A stretch of 64,000 bases of DNA from positions 62,001-126,000 of the forward strand of contig NZ_VJZR01000010.1 of assembly GCF_007097365.1 (NCBI RefSeq), read 5' to 3'. This DNA is from Flavobacterium franklandianum (GTDB taxonomy: Bacteria > Bacteroidota > Bacteroidia > Flavobacteriales > Flavobacteriaceae). Position numbers and translations under genes: made by a program. The notes below the pieces were generated by a model. That model was not told the origin of the DNA and did no database searches. It saw nothing but the letters and a program-made list of their open reading frames with translations. This document shows, piece by piece, positions 37,867 through 46,864 of the stretch (positions are counted from its first letter, which is position 1; each line of letters starts with the position of its first letter).

Positions 37867-39519
37867 ATGATAACTTCTCTGTCGATAAAAAACTATGCGT
37901 TAATCGAAAAATTGACTATCGATTTTTCTAAAGGATTTTCGATTATTACTGGAGAAACTGGTGCGGGAAAATCCATAATTTTAGGTGCTTTAGGATTAGT
38001 TTTAGGGAAAAGAGCCGATTTAACTTCACTGAAAAACAAAGACGAAAAGTGCGTCATCGAAGCTCATTTTGAAATCTCAAAATACAATTTACTTCCCTTT
38101 TTTGAAACCAATGATTTAGATTACGAAAATGAAACCATCATTCGTCGTGAAATTCTTCCTTCAGGAAAATCTAGAGCTTTTATCAATGACAGCCCCGTAA
38201 ATTTGCAGGAATTGCAGGAATTAAGTTTGTTTTTGATAGATATTCACTCACAACATCAAACCCAAGAACTTTCAGAAGAAAAAGTTCAATTCGAAATTAT
38301 CGATGCCATTGCCAATAATCAGGAAAGTATTTTAGAATATCAAACGGTTTTGAAAAGCTATAAATCTGATAAATCGAAGTTGAATTTGTTGCTTAAAAAA
38401 CAAGCGGAATCTTATAAACAACAGGAATACAATACTTTTTTATTGGACGAATTAATAACATCGAATTTAAAATCTGGCGAACAAGAAACCCTTGAAGCTG
38501 ATTTTGAAAAGTTGAATAATGTCGAAATCATAAAAGAGTCTATTGATAAATCTTTGGCTATAGCCAATGAAGAACAAATAGGTGTGATGTATAATTTGAA
38601 AGAGATTAAAGTTTCTTTGCAAAAAATTGCTTCATTTTCGCCAGAATATTTTTCATTGCTAGAAAGAATTACAAGTCTTACGATTGAATTTGACGATATT
38701 TCGGATGAATTGAATCGTTGTTCAGAGAAACTGATTAATGATCCTGAACAACTAGAATTAATTAGCCAAAAGTTGCAACTGATTTATAATTTACAAAAGA
38801 AACACCAAGTTTCAACTGTTGATGAGCTAATAGAAATTCAAAATAATCTTGAAAATTCGGTTTTAGAGTTAGGAAATCTAGAACATGAAATCGCTTCTTT
38901 GAACGATTCTTTTCAACAAAAAACAGAATCTTTAGATACTTTGTCCAAAGCGATTCATGAGAAAAGAGTCGAGGCAGTTCCCGTTTTATCTCAGAAATTA
39001 ATTTCAATTTTAGAGACTTTAGGAATGCCTAATGTTCGTTTCAAAATGGATTTAAACAAGTCTTCAACGTATTTCGAAAACGGAAAAGACGAACTTCAAT
39101 TTTTGTTTTCGGCCAATAAAGGAACCGATTTTGGATTGTTGAAAAAAGTAGCTTCAGGTGGCGAAATGTCCAGAATTATGCTGGCTGTAAAGGCAATATT
39201 AGCACAATATTCAAAATTACCTACCTTGATTTTTGATGAAATCGACACGGGAGTTTCTGGAGAAATTGCCAATAGAATGGGTGAAATCATGAAAGATATG
39301 AGTCAGACGATGCAAATATTTGCTATTACCCATTTGCCACAAATTGCAGCAAAAGGAACAGCACATTTCAAGGTTTCTAAAGCAACCATTGGTGAGGATA
39401 CACAATCAGAATTGCGATTATTGTCCAATGAAGAACGCGTTGTCGAAATTGCGCAAATGTTATCGGGAACTGTGGTTTCGGATTCCGCATTAAACCACGC
39501 AAAAGCCTTGTTGAATTAA
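37867..39519 (+). CDS. recN: DNA repair ATPase RecN
   Basis: A 550-residue SMC-like protein of double-strand break repair. The N-terminal Walker A is GETGAGKSIIL (about 31-41). Two coiled-coil arms (about 150-360) flank a hinge-like region. The ABC signature is VASGGEMSRIMLAVKAIL, and Walker B is LPTLIFDEIDTGVSGEIA, followed by FAITHLPQIAAKG. Length and order are standard. The promoter for fabV overlaps its 3' end. Confidence 0.96.
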   Translation: MITSLSIKNYALIEKLTIDFSKGFSIITGETGAGKSIILGALGLVLGKRADLTSLKNKDEKCVIEAHFEISKYNLLPFFETNDLDYENETIIRREILPSGKSRAFINDSPVNLQELQELSLFLIDIHSQHQTQELSEEKVQFEIIDAIANNQESILEYQTVLKSYKSDKSKLNLLLKKQAESYKQQEYNTFLLDELITSNLKSGEQETLEADFEKLNNVEIIKESIDKSLAIANEEQIGVMYNLKEIKVSLQKIASFSPEYFSLLERITSLTIEFDDISDELNRCSEKLINDPEQLELISQKLQLIYNLQKKHQVSTVDELIEIQNNLENSVLELGNLEHEIASLNDSFQQKTESLDTLSKAIHEKRVEAVPVLSQKLISILETLGMPNVRFKMDLNKSSTYFENGKDELQFLFSANKGTDFGLLKKVASGGEMSRIMLAVKAILAQYSKLPTLIFDEIDTGVSGEIANRMGEIMKDMSQTMQIFAITHLPQIAAKGTAHFKVSKATIGEDTQSELRLLSNEERVVEIAQMLSGTVVSDSALNHAKALLN

Positions 39520-39537
39520 AGAAATGACTTATATTTG
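39508..39537 (+). promoter_or_regulatory. Predicted promoter of fabV
   Basis: TTG at 39508-39510, a 19-bp spacer and TATATTTG at 39530-39537. This is an exact consensus match; it overlaps the last codons of recN. Confidence 0.75.
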
Positions 39538-39578
39538 TCAACTTAAAAAAACCGAATAAACGAATAATTTTTACATAT

Positions 39579-40769
39579 ATGATTATAGAACCAAGAATGA
39601 GAGGATTTATTTGCCTTACGTCGCACCCAGTTGGATGTGCACAAAGTGTAAAAAATCAAATAAATTACATCCAATCAAAAGGAACTATCGATGGTCCCAA
39701 AAAAGTTTTAGTAATTGGAGCTTCAACAGGATTTGGTTTGGCTTCTAGAATTACGGCAGCCTTTGGTTCTAATGCAGCAACAATCGGTGTGTTTTTTGAA
39801 AAACCTCCATTATTAGGTAAAACAGGATCTCCAGGTTGGTACAATTCTGCGGCTTTTGAAACAGAAGCTAATAAGGCAGGATTGTATGCCAAAAGTGTCA
39901 ACGGAGACGCTTTTTCTAACGAAATTAAAAGACAAACTTTAGACTTGATAAAAGCTGATTTAGGTCAGGTGGATTTAGTGATTTATAGTTTAGCTTCACC
40001 TGTTCGTTTGCATCCTGTTACGGGAGTTTTGCATCGTTCGGTTCTGAAACCAATTGGAGCAACTTACACGAATAAAACTGTCGATTTTCACACAGGAGTT
40101 GTGACTGAAATTAGCATTTCGCCTTCTCAAGATGATGATATTGCCAATACTGTTGCCGTAATGGGTGGCGAGGATTGGGCAATGTGGATGGAGGCGCTGA
40201 AGGCAGAAAATCTTTTGGCTCCAGGAGTTAAAACAGTTGCTTATTCCTATATCGGACCATCATTGACCGAAGCGGTTTATAGAAAAGGAACAATTGGCCG
40301 TGCTAAAGATCATCTTGAAGCAACAGCTTTCTCGATTTCGGATAGTTTAAAATCTATTGATGGAGAGGCATTTGTATCGGTAAATAAAGCATTGGTAACT
40401 CAAGCTAGTTCAGCGATTCCTGTGATTCCGTTGTATATTTCTTTGTTGTATAAAATAATGAAAGAAGAAGGAATTCACGAAGGTTGTATCGAACAAATCC
40501 AACGTTTGTATTACGAAAGATTGTTTACAGGAAATCCAATTCCAACCGATGATAATGGAAGAATTAGAATTGACGATTGGGAAATGCGTGACGAAGTTCA
40601 GGAAAAAGTAGCTACTTTATGGAAACAAGCTGCAACCGAAAATTTAGCAGAAATAGGTGATTTAGAAGGGTATAGAAAAGATTTCTTAAACCTTTTTGGG
40701 TTCGATTTTGCAGGCGTTGATTACAAAGAAGATTCTAACGAAATGGTAGGTATTCCTAGTATTATATAA
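39579..40769 (+). CDS. fabV: Trans-2-enoyl-ACP/CoA reductase FabV
   Basis: A 396-residue NADH-dependent enoyl reductase of the last step of fatty-acid elongation, in place of FabI. It begins with the typical MIIEPRMRGFICLTSHPVGC. The cofactor loop KKVLVIGASTGFGLASRI is present, and the catalytic Tyr-x8-Lys arrangement appears in YIGPSLTEAVYRKGTIG with the Lys of GRAKDHLEATA beyond. Length matches the family. It has its own promoter and terminator, so it is monocistronic. FabV enzymes are often tolerant to triclosan. Confidence 0.96.
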   Translation: MIIEPRMRGFICLTSHPVGCAQSVKNQINYIQSKGTIDGPKKVLVIGASTGFGLASRITAAFGSNAATIGVFFEKPPLLGKTGSPGWYNSAAFETEANKAGLYAKSVNGDAFSNEIKRQTLDLIKADLGQVDLVIYSLASPVRLHPVTGVLHRSVLKPIGATYTNKTVDFHTGVVTEISISPSQDDDIANTVAVMGGEDWAMWMEALKAENLLAPGVKTVAYSYIGPSLTEAVYRKGTIGRAKDHLEATAFSISDSLKSIDGEAFVSVNKALVTQASSAIPVIPLYISLLYKIMKEEGIHEGCIEQIQRLYYERLFTGNPIPTDDNGRIRIDDWEMRDEVQEKVATLWKQAATENLAEIGDLEGYRKDFLNLFGFDFAGVDYKEDSNEMVGIPSII

Positions 40770-40804
40770 TAAAATAATATTCTTTTTAGAATCAAAAATA
40801 GTAC

Positions 40805-40834
40805 AACCATCACGCATTGCGTGGTGGTTTTTTT
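40805..40834 (+). terminator. Rho-independent terminator after fabV
   Basis: AACCATCACGCA and TGCGTGGTGGTT form an almost perfect stem (one T-G wobble) followed by a T run. Confidence 0.88.
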
Positions 40835-40895
40835 ATGGATAAAAGTTTATCTTTGTTAAAATTTTTAGCCATACGTCGCACCTTAATTTTTGTTT

Positions 40896-41894
40896 ATGTT
40901 ATTTTCTTTAATCATACCCGTTTACAATCGTCCGGATGAAGTGGATGAGCTGCTAGAAAGTTTATCACAACAAGATTATACTGATAATTTTGAAGTGGTG
41001 ATAGTAGAAGACGGTTCTTCGCTGCGATGTGATGATGTGGTGCGTAAATTTGCTGGAAAACTGCACTTATCTTATTCTTTTAAAGAAAATTCAGGACCCG
41101 GCGATTCTAGGAATTACGGAATGAAAAAAGCCAAAGGCGATTATTTTATCATTTTCGATTCGGATTGTATTATCCCAAAAAGCTATTTGACCGAAGTTGC
41201 TAAGGCACTAAAAGAAAATTATGTCGATTGTTTTGGAGGGCCTGATGCGGCTTTAGATAGTTTTTCGGATATTCAAAAAGCAATCAATTTTGCGATGACT
41301 TCTTTTCTTACTACGGGCGGAATTCGTGGTGGTTCGGAGAAAATTGATAAGTTTCAACCCCGAAGTTTCAATATGGGATTGTCTCGAAAAGCATTTGAAG
41401 CATCGAATGGTTTTGGGAATATTCATCCCGGCGAAGATCCTGATTTATCTATCCGTTTGTGGAATTTAGGTTTTGAAACCAAACTTTTTCCCAAAGCTTA
41501 CGTTTACCATAAACGAAGAATCGACTGGGAAAAATTTACAGTTCAGGTCAATAAATTTGGCAAAGCCAGACCAATATTGAATAGTTGGTATCCTCAATAC
41601 AACAAGATCACTTTTTTCTTCCCATCGGTTTTTATAATTGGTTTGCTTTTTGCGGTGATTTTGTTGATTTTTACATATGATATATTGCTTCAATTGTATT
41701 TTGTGTATTTTGTGATGATTTTTTTGGTGTCAACTTATAAAAATAAAAGTTTCAAAGTGGGTTTATTATCCATCAAAGCGGTTTGGAAACAATTTTTTGG
41801 TTACGGAACTGGGTTTATGGAGTCCTTCATAAAAGTCATTATTCTGAATCAAAAACCGCAAGACGCATTTCCGGAGCTGTTTTTTTTAAAATAA
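40896..41894 (+). CDS. Family 2 glycosyltransferase with C-terminal membrane helices
   Basis: A 332-residue enzyme from the ATG at 40896 (MLFSLIIPVYNRPDEVDELL); a TTG two codons upstream is rejected. The GT-A nucleotide-sugar fold is clear: SLIIPVYNR, VVIVEDGSS, FIIFDSDCIIP with the DxD-like FDSD, and HPGEDPDLSIRLWNLGF (ED..L region). Two membrane helices lie at about 248-285. It probably adds a sugar to a lipid or polysaccharide; the substrate is unknown. An exact -7 box (TATCTTTG) lies about 30 bases upstream but lacks a well-placed TTG. Confidence 0.9.
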   Translation: MLFSLIIPVYNRPDEVDELLESLSQQDYTDNFEVVIVEDGSSLRCDDVVRKFAGKLHLSYSFKENSGPGDSRNYGMKKAKGDYFIIFDSDCIIPKSYLTEVAKALKENYVDCFGGPDAALDSFSDIQKAINFAMTSFLTTGGIRGGSEKIDKFQPRSFNMGLSRKAFEASNGFGNIHPGEDPDLSIRLWNLGFETKLFPKAYVYHKRRIDWEKFTVQVNKFGKARPILNSWYPQYNKITFFFPSVFIIGLLFAVILLIFTYDILLQLYFVYFVMIFLVSTYKNKSFKVGLLSIKAVWKQFFGYGTGFMESFIKVIILNQKPQDAFPELFFLK

Positions 41895-41997
41895 TACCGA
41901 TTATGTGTTCATTATAGTCCAATAAATTGTCCTATTTTCACACTATATCGGCATTATACCAGAAATATATCGAACTAATTTTTTTAATTGGTATAAA

Positions 41998-42579
41998 ATG
42001 ACAAAAATAATTGGATTAACAGGAGGTATCGGAAGTGGAAAAACCACTATAGCCAATCATTTTATGGAGGCGAATATACCTGTTTATATTGCTGATGATG
42101 AGGCAAGAAAGATTACGCAGTCTCCTGAAATTATAGAAGAAATTAAAAAAACTTTTGGCGACTCCATCTTTGATGACGCTATTTTAAACCGAGAAAAATT
42201 ATCTCAAATTGTATTTAGTAGCCCTGAAAAACTAAAACTACTCAACGCTATTATTCATCCAGCGGTAAAAAAACATTTCCAAGATTGGGTTTTGAACCAC
42301 AAAAATGCTCCGTTTGTTATTTATGAAGCTGCCATTTTATTTGAGAGTGGAAGTTATAAAAATTGCGATTTGATAATAACGGTTACTGCACCTTTAGAAA
42401 CAAGGATTCAGAGAGTAATTCAAAGGGATAAAACCACTCGTGAGTTAGTTTTGAGGAGAATTAATGCACAATGGAGTGATGATCAACGTGTTTCTAAAAG
42501 TGATTTTATCATCGAAAATGTAGATCCGAAAACTGCAAAAGCAGAAATTGATAAAATTCTTAAAATTTTGAATATTTAA
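41998..42579 (+). CDS. coaE: Dephospho-CoA kinase
   Basis: A 193-residue P-loop kinase that phosphorylates dephospho-CoA, the last step of CoA synthesis. Walker A is GLTGGIGSGKTT (7-18). The Asp-rich YIADDEARKIT, the HPAVKKHF motif and VTAPLETRIQRVIQRD are as expected, with IIENVD near the end. The length is typical. It stands between the glycosyltransferase and the two-component pair. Confidence 0.96.
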   Translation: MTKIIGLTGGIGSGKTTIANHFMEANIPVYIADDEARKITQSPEIIEEIKKTFGDSIFDDAILNREKLSQIVFSSPEKLKLLNAIIHPAVKKHFQDWVLNHKNAPFVIYEAAILFESGSYKNCDLIITVTAPLETRIQRVIQRDKTTRELVLRRINAQWSDDQRVSKSDFIIENVDPKTAKAEIDKILKILNI

Positions 42580-42640
42580 TAATTTCAATCTTTGTTGTTA
42601 ATCTTTGGTTAAATTATTATTATTTATATTGTTAAAATAC

Positions 42641-42648
42641 TAATTTTG
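42641..42648 (+). promoter_or_regulatory. Possible -7 box immediately before the kinase gene
   Basis: TAATTTTG is an exact match and ends five bases before the ATG at 42654. No TTG is found 17-21 bases upstream. If used, the transcript would be close to leaderless. Confidence 0.35.
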
Positions 42649-42653
42649 TATCG

Positions 42654-44237
42654 ATGAATAAATTATTTTTTAGAATACTGGTTTTATTGATGAGTTTATC
42701 CTTAATAGGGATAATTTTGGTACAAGTGTATTGGTTTAATACCTCGTTAAAAAATAATGACGAGCAATTTAAATTTCATGTCAAATCTGTAATAGGAACT
42801 GTAGCTGATAAGCTTCAAGAGCAAGAAGCTTATAGTTTTTTTGATAAGTACAATAGGTATAAAGATAGTACGGGTAAAATACCCCAAAAAGTGGATCTAT
42901 TAGAGTTTTATTATATTCAAAAGAATCATGAGAATAACACAACAACAGTTTATTCAAGTGTTTTGAAAGAGGAAGATTTTGATATTACCTCTTCAATTTT
43001 TGGTAAAAAATTAGATAGTGTTAAATTTAAAAGTTTTAATTCTAAGCGAGTTACTGAAGTTTACAACAATAATAAAATTGACAATTCGAGTGTTCAGCAA
43101 GATTTGATACCTGATGTCAAAATTGAAAAAACAGGAAGTTTAGGTGTTTTAGATAAAGCACAGTTTGAAATTTTCTTTAAGGATATAGCTTCGACAATGC
43201 CTTTGCAGGAGAGAGTTTCAAAAGAAGCCTTGGAAAAATTATTGAAGAAAGAATTAGTAAAATATGGTGTTAATACAAAATTTGAATTTGGAGTTTTTAG
43301 CAGTGGTTTAGCAACTAAGGTAAAATCGGATGGGTTTGTATATGATGCAAATAATACTTATACTATTCCAATATTTTCGGACAATGAAGGAAATAATAAA
43401 TATCAATTATTAGTTTCATTTCCCAATAAAAAGAAATTTTTGCTTTCTGATTTGGTTGGAATAACATTATTATCCATCATTTTTACGCTCATCATTATTA
43501 TTGCTTATTCAAGTGCATTAAATCAGTTGATTCGTCAACGTCATATATCAGAGATAAAATCAGATTTCATTAATAATATGACACATGAATTTAAAACACC
43601 CATTGCAACGATAAATTTGGCTTTGGATGCTATAAAAAATCCAAAAATTATAGGAAATGAGACGATGGTTCTCAAATATCTTCAAATGATTAAAGATGAA
43701 AATAAACGAATGCATGCCCAAGTGGAGAATGTATTGAGAATATCAAAATTAGAGAAAAAAGAATTAAATATTAGCAAAGAAACCGTTAATATTCAAGAAG
43801 TTATAGAAGACGCGATTGAACATGTTAATCTAATTTTAGAAGATAGACAAGGCACTATTACTAAATATTTTGTAGCAGAACGAACAAATGTTTTGTTGAA
43901 CGAAGTTCATTTTATTAATGTAATTGTAAATATTTTGGAAAATGCTATAAAATACTCTCCAAATATTCCAAAAATTGACATTTTTACCGAAAATGTAAAA
44001 GAATTTTTGATTATAAAGATTAAAGATAATGGAATTGGAATGAGTAAAATAGCTCAAAAAAGAATTTTCGAAAAATTCTATCGTGAGCACACAGGAGATT
44101 TACACGATGTAAAAGGGCACGGTTTAGGATTGGCTTATGTTAAAAAAATTATTGACGACCATAACGGTCAAATTTATGTAGAAAGTGAAAAGGGAAAAGG
44201 GAGTACCTTCATAATAAAAATACCATTAATAAATTAA
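42654..44237 (+). CDS. Sensor histidine kinase (HisKA, RprX-like)
   Basis: A 527-residue membrane kinase with two helices (about 7-27 and 267-287) that flank a periplasmic domain of roughly 240 residues. The phosphoacceptor H311 is in NNMTHEFKTPIATI. The ATPase domain has an N box (NVIVNILENAIKYSP), G1 (IKDNGIGM), an F box (IFEKFYREH) and G2 (KGHGLGLAYVK). It is 3 bases before its response regulator. The pair resembles RprX/RprY of Bacteroides, known by name only; the signal is unknown. Confidence 0.93.
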   Translation: MNKLFFRILVLLMSLSLIGIILVQVYWFNTSLKNNDEQFKFHVKSVIGTVADKLQEQEAYSFFDKYNRYKDSTGKIPQKVDLLEFYYIQKNHENNTTTVYSSVLKEEDFDITSSIFGKKLDSVKFKSFNSKRVTEVYNNNKIDNSSVQQDLIPDVKIEKTGSLGVLDKAQFEIFFKDIASTMPLQERVSKEALEKLLKKELVKYGVNTKFEFGVFSSGLATKVKSDGFVYDANNTYTIPIFSDNEGNNKYQLLVSFPNKKKFLLSDLVGITLLSIIFTLIIIIAYSSALNQLIRQRHISEIKSDFINNMTHEFKTPIATINLALDAIKNPKIIGNETMVLKYLQMIKDENKRMHAQVENVLRISKLEKKELNISKETVNIQEVIEDAIEHVNLILEDRQGTITKYFVAERTNVLLNEVHFINVIVNILENAIKYSPNIPKIDIFTENVKEFLIIKIKDNGIGMSKIAQKRIFEKFYREHTGDLHDVKGHGLGLAYVKKIIDDHNGQIYVESEKGKGSTFIIKIPLIN

Positions 44238-44240
44238 GAT

Positions 44241-44945
44241 ATGGAAAATGTAAATAAAAGAATACTTTTGGTTGAAGACGACTTAAATTTTGGGGCTGTT
44301 CTAAAAGATTATTTAATGTTAAATGACTTTGATGTCACTTTGGCCAAAAACGGAATGGAAGGCTTTGAAAAATTCAAAAAAGATAATTACGATTTGTGTA
44401 TTTTGGATGTAATGATGCCCTACAAAGACGGCTATACATTAGCAAAAGAGATAAGAGAAAAAAATCAAGAAGTACCAATTATTTTTCTAACAGCAAAATC
44501 TATGAAAGAAGATGTGCTAAAAGGATACAAAGCTGGAGCAGATGATTATTTGAACAAACCATTTGATTCTGAAGTTTTGTTGATGAAAATAAGAGCTATA
44601 ATTCAAAGAAAATCATCTGCAACTCCATCCGAACCGGTACAGTTTGAATTTAATGTAGGTAAATTTCACTTGAATTCTAAACTTAGATTTTTGTCTGTTA
44701 ATGAAGAGGAACCAGTGAAATTATCTCCAAAAGAAAACGAATTGTTGAAAATGTTGATTCTTCACGAGAATGATTTAATGCCAAGAGAACTAGCATTAAC
44801 AAAAATATGGAGAGATGACAACTATTTTACTTCCAGAAGTATGGACGTATATATTGCCAAATTGAGAAAATACCTAAAGCTAGATCCAAATGTGGAAATC
44901 CTAAACATTCACGGTGAAGGTTTTAGATTAGTGGTTAAAAAATAA
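44241..44945 (+). CDS. OmpR-family response regulator (RprY-like)
   Basis: A 234-residue regulator with a receiver (about 7-120: VEDD at 11-14, D56 in CILDVMMP, T in FLTAKS, K in LNKPF) and a winged-helix DNA-binding domain (about 135-232: LSPKENELLKMLILHENDLMPRELAL, MDVYIAKLRKYL, NIHGEGFRLV). It is the second gene of a two-gene operon with the kinase at 42654 and is followed by a terminator. Confidence 0.95.
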   Translation: MENVNKRILLVEDDLNFGAVLKDYLMLNDFDVTLAKNGMEGFEKFKKDNYDLCILDVMMPYKDGYTLAKEIREKNQEVPIIFLTAKSMKEDVLKGYKAGADDYLNKPFDSEVLLMKIRAIIQRKSSATPSEPVQFEFNVGKFHLNSKLRFLSVNEEEPVKLSPKENELLKMLILHENDLMPRELALTKIWRDDNYFTSRSMDVYIAKLRKYLKLDPNVEILNIHGEGFRLVVKK

Positions 44946-44962
44946 ATCAAATTTTGATTATA

Positions 44963-44990
44963 TAAGGCTTCGAGAAATCGGAGCCTTTTA
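44963..44990. terminator. Bidirectional terminator between the response regulator and the thioesterase
   Basis: AAGGCTTCGA and TCGGAGCCTT form a stem with a GAAA loop and one mismatch, followed by T-rich sequence on the plus strand. The genes on either side converge. Confidence 0.8.
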
Positions 44991-44993
44991 GTT

Positions 44994-45734
44994 TTACTCC
45001 AAATTCAACAGCAAGGCAAAACAGGTTTTTTCTTCTTTAGTAATGCTGAAAACCATAGCGTCTGACGTCAGGTTTTCGTGTATGACCACTTTATCTTTTA
45101 ATGACAATTCCTTGAGGAAATTCATTTCGAAACTTTCTATTTTTTGATTTAAAATCAATTCCAAATCTAAGAAATCCAAACACCATTCTAAGTATTTCAC
45201 GTTGTTCACGTGATTGACAATATCTAAATCTGAAAGTGCAACTACTTTTTCGAAGACCATTTCGGTTTCGTTGTTGATATTGATTTTTGAGAAAGGCTTT
45301 TCGGTTGCTTTTTGCTCTGGATATAATTCAAAATGTGCAAAAGGCAAAGCCAAGGCTTGTGGACGTCTTATTTTAGTATTGAAAACGGCCCAGAAAGTTT
45401 CGCAACCCACTATTTTCTTGTCATTTACATACAATTCCAAAGCTCGAACCGAACGAGAATTTTCGAGTGTATTAATCCAAGTTTTTACCGTTACAACGTC
45501 TTTCCATTTGGGTAATTCGTTGATTTCAACCCGCATTCTACTCAAAACCCAAGCCTGATTGAATTCCTGCATATCCGAAAAACTAATTCCTCCAAGTTCA
45601 GAATGAGCTGCAGCAGTCAATTGTAAAATGTTGCATAAATCGGTATATTTTAAATATTCGTTTGGCATGCATTGGGTAAAATTGATTTCCCAATCTTTAC
45701 TGAATATGGACGTGAAATTTGGCGAAATTGGCAT
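44994..45734 (-). CDS. Acyl-ACP thioesterase
   Basis: A 246-residue protein with two hot-dog domains. Residues 1-130 have LQLTAAAHSELGGISF and WVLSRMRVEINELPKWKDVVTVKTW, and residues 150-246 have the repeat-like VVALSDLDIVNHVNNVKYLEWCLDFL, with the Asn/His pair (NHVNNVKY) of the FatA/FatB-type active site. It releases free fatty acids from acyl carrier protein. A 7-bp repeat array lies just upstream of its ATG. Confidence 0.88.
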   Translation of the reverse strand: MPISPNFTSIFSKDWEINFTQCMPNEYLKYTDLCNILQLTAAAHSELGGISFSDMQEFNQAWVLSRMRVEINELPKWKDVVTVKTWINTLENSRSVRALELYVNDKKIVGCETFWAVFNTKIRRPQALALPFAHFELYPEQKATEKPFSKININNETEMVFEKVVALSDLDIVNHVNNVKYLEWCLDFLDLELILNQKIESFEMNFLKELSLKDKVVIHENLTSDAMVFSITKEEKTCFALLLNLE

Positions 45735-45745
45735 TTTGAGGGAAG

Positions 45746-45780
45746 AGTTTAGAAGTTAGAAGTTAGAAATTAGCATTTAG
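45746..45780 (+). repeat. Array of five 7-bp repeats (AAGTTAG type)
   Basis: In-phase heptamers AGTTTAG, AAGTTAG, AAGTTAG, AAATTAG, CATTTAG lie between the miaA stop and the thioesterase start. The array begins 11 bases upstream of the thioesterase ATG on the minus strand. Confidence 0.75.
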
Positions 45781-45785
45781 AATTT

Positions 45786-46712
45786 TTATATTCCATTGCC
45801 GTTGATATTGCCATTGATATTGTTATTGATATTTTTTATAATTTCTTTTCTATCCATCAAATAATCGAACCACATTGTTTGTTCGTTTCTTTTGAACCAA
45901 GTGAGTTGTCTTTTGGCAAATCGTCGGGTGTTTTTCTTGATTTCTTCGATGGCAAAATCCAAGGAGATTTCGCCTTCAAAATAACTGAATAATTCTCTGT
46001 AACCAACCGTTTGTAAAGCATTCAAGTCTTTGTGAGCAAATAAATTTTCGGCTTCGGCCAATAAACCTTCGGTCATCATTATGTCAACTCGCTGGTTAAT
46101 TCTATCGTAAATCAGGCTTCTTTCAGCTTCTAAACCAATAAGGATAGGAGTGAAGTTGCGAGTGTTTTTCTTTTGGTTTAAAAAGGAAGAATAAGGTTTT
46201 CCAGAACCAATGCAAACTTCCAAGGCACGCATCATTCGTTGTGGATTTTCTTTGGCCACGACTTCAAAATAATTGGGGTCACGTTTTTTTAATTCGGTTT
46301 GCAAATATTCGATTCCTAATTTTTCATAATTAGAAGTGACTTCACCCCGAACAGAAGTTTCAATTTCGGGAAAATCGTCAAAACCTTTTAAAATAGCGTC
46401 ACCGTATAAACCTGAACCGCCAACCAGAACAACATAATCATTGGTTAAAAATAATTCATCGAGTTTGGCAATGGCTTCTTTTTCGAAATCGCCTACGGTA
46501 TAATTTTCGAAAATGGATTTGTTTTGGATGAAATGATGTTGTGCTCCAGCCAATTCTTCGGTCGTGGGAACAGCGGTGCCAATTTGCATTTCCTTGAAAA
46601 ATTGTCGGCTGTCGCAGGAAATAATATCGCAATTGAAATGTTGCGCCAAGGTGATGCTCAAGGAAGTTTTTCCTATGGCTGTTGGTCCGACGATGGTGAT
46701 TAAGTACTTCAT
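45786..46712 (-). CDS. miaA: tRNA dimethylallyltransferase
   Basis: A 308-residue enzyme that adds a dimethylallyl group to A37 of tRNAs that read codons starting with U. The ATG at 46712 gives MKYLITIVGPTAIGKTSLSI, the expected P-loop start; a longer frame would read through an intergenic repeat. Other hallmarks are ISCDSRQFFKEMQIGTA, VLVGGSGLYGDAIL and the C-terminal KRNEQTMWFDY. The last residues, NINNNINGNINGNGI, come from a 12-bp DNA repeat and are probably not needed for catalysis. Confidence 0.95.
   Translation of the reverse strand: MKYLITIVGPTAIGKTSLSITLAQHFNCDIISCDSRQFFKEMQIGTAVPTTEELAGAQHHFIQNKSIFENYTVGDFEKEAIAKLDELFLTNDYVVLVGGSGLYGDAILKGFDDFPEIETSVRGEVTSNYEKLGIEYLQTELKKRDPNYFEVVAKENPQRMMRALEVCIGSGKPYSSFLNQKKNTRNFTPILIGLEAERSLIYDRINQRVDIMMTEGLLAEAENLFAHKDLNALQTVGYRELFSYFEGEISLDFAIEEIKKNTRRFAKRQLTWFKRNEQTMWFDYLMDRKEIIKNINNNINGNINGNGI
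45798..45833 (-). repeat. 12-bp tandem repeat in the miaA 3' end
   Basis: Three copies of a 12-bp unit (sense AATATCAATGGC with variants), encoding NINN-NING-NING at the C-terminus of MiaA. Such repeats can vary in copy number without breaking the frame. Confidence 0.75.
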
Positions 46713-46717
46713 ATTTG

Positions 46718-46860
46718 TTAGCCCAGATGGAAACGGAAACCCCGCAGTGGTGAAAGTTAGTTTTTCTTGGTGTAAAAGAGCGACCAACGGAAGCTCCTTT
46801 TATGCCTTAGAATAATAACTTGAACAACGAGGAGTTGTAGTGTACAGCTGGAAATAGCTT
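46718..46860 (-). repeat. Intergenic REP-like element (family A, copy 2)
   Basis: Read on the minus strand, it begins AAGCTATTTCC and ends GGTTTCCGTTTCC-ATCTGGGCTAA, with GGAGCTTCCGTTGGTCGCTC in the middle. It shares both ends and the TTTCCGTT core with the element at 31843-31984. It fills nearly all the space between the channel gene and miaA. Confidence 0.55.
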
Positions 46861-46864
46861 CTTA

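Noticed and set aside
46713-46787. Longer MiaA frame beginning at 46787
   Set aside because: It would translate the intergenic REP-like element, and the P-loop start MKYLITIVGPTAIGKT is the family N-terminus.
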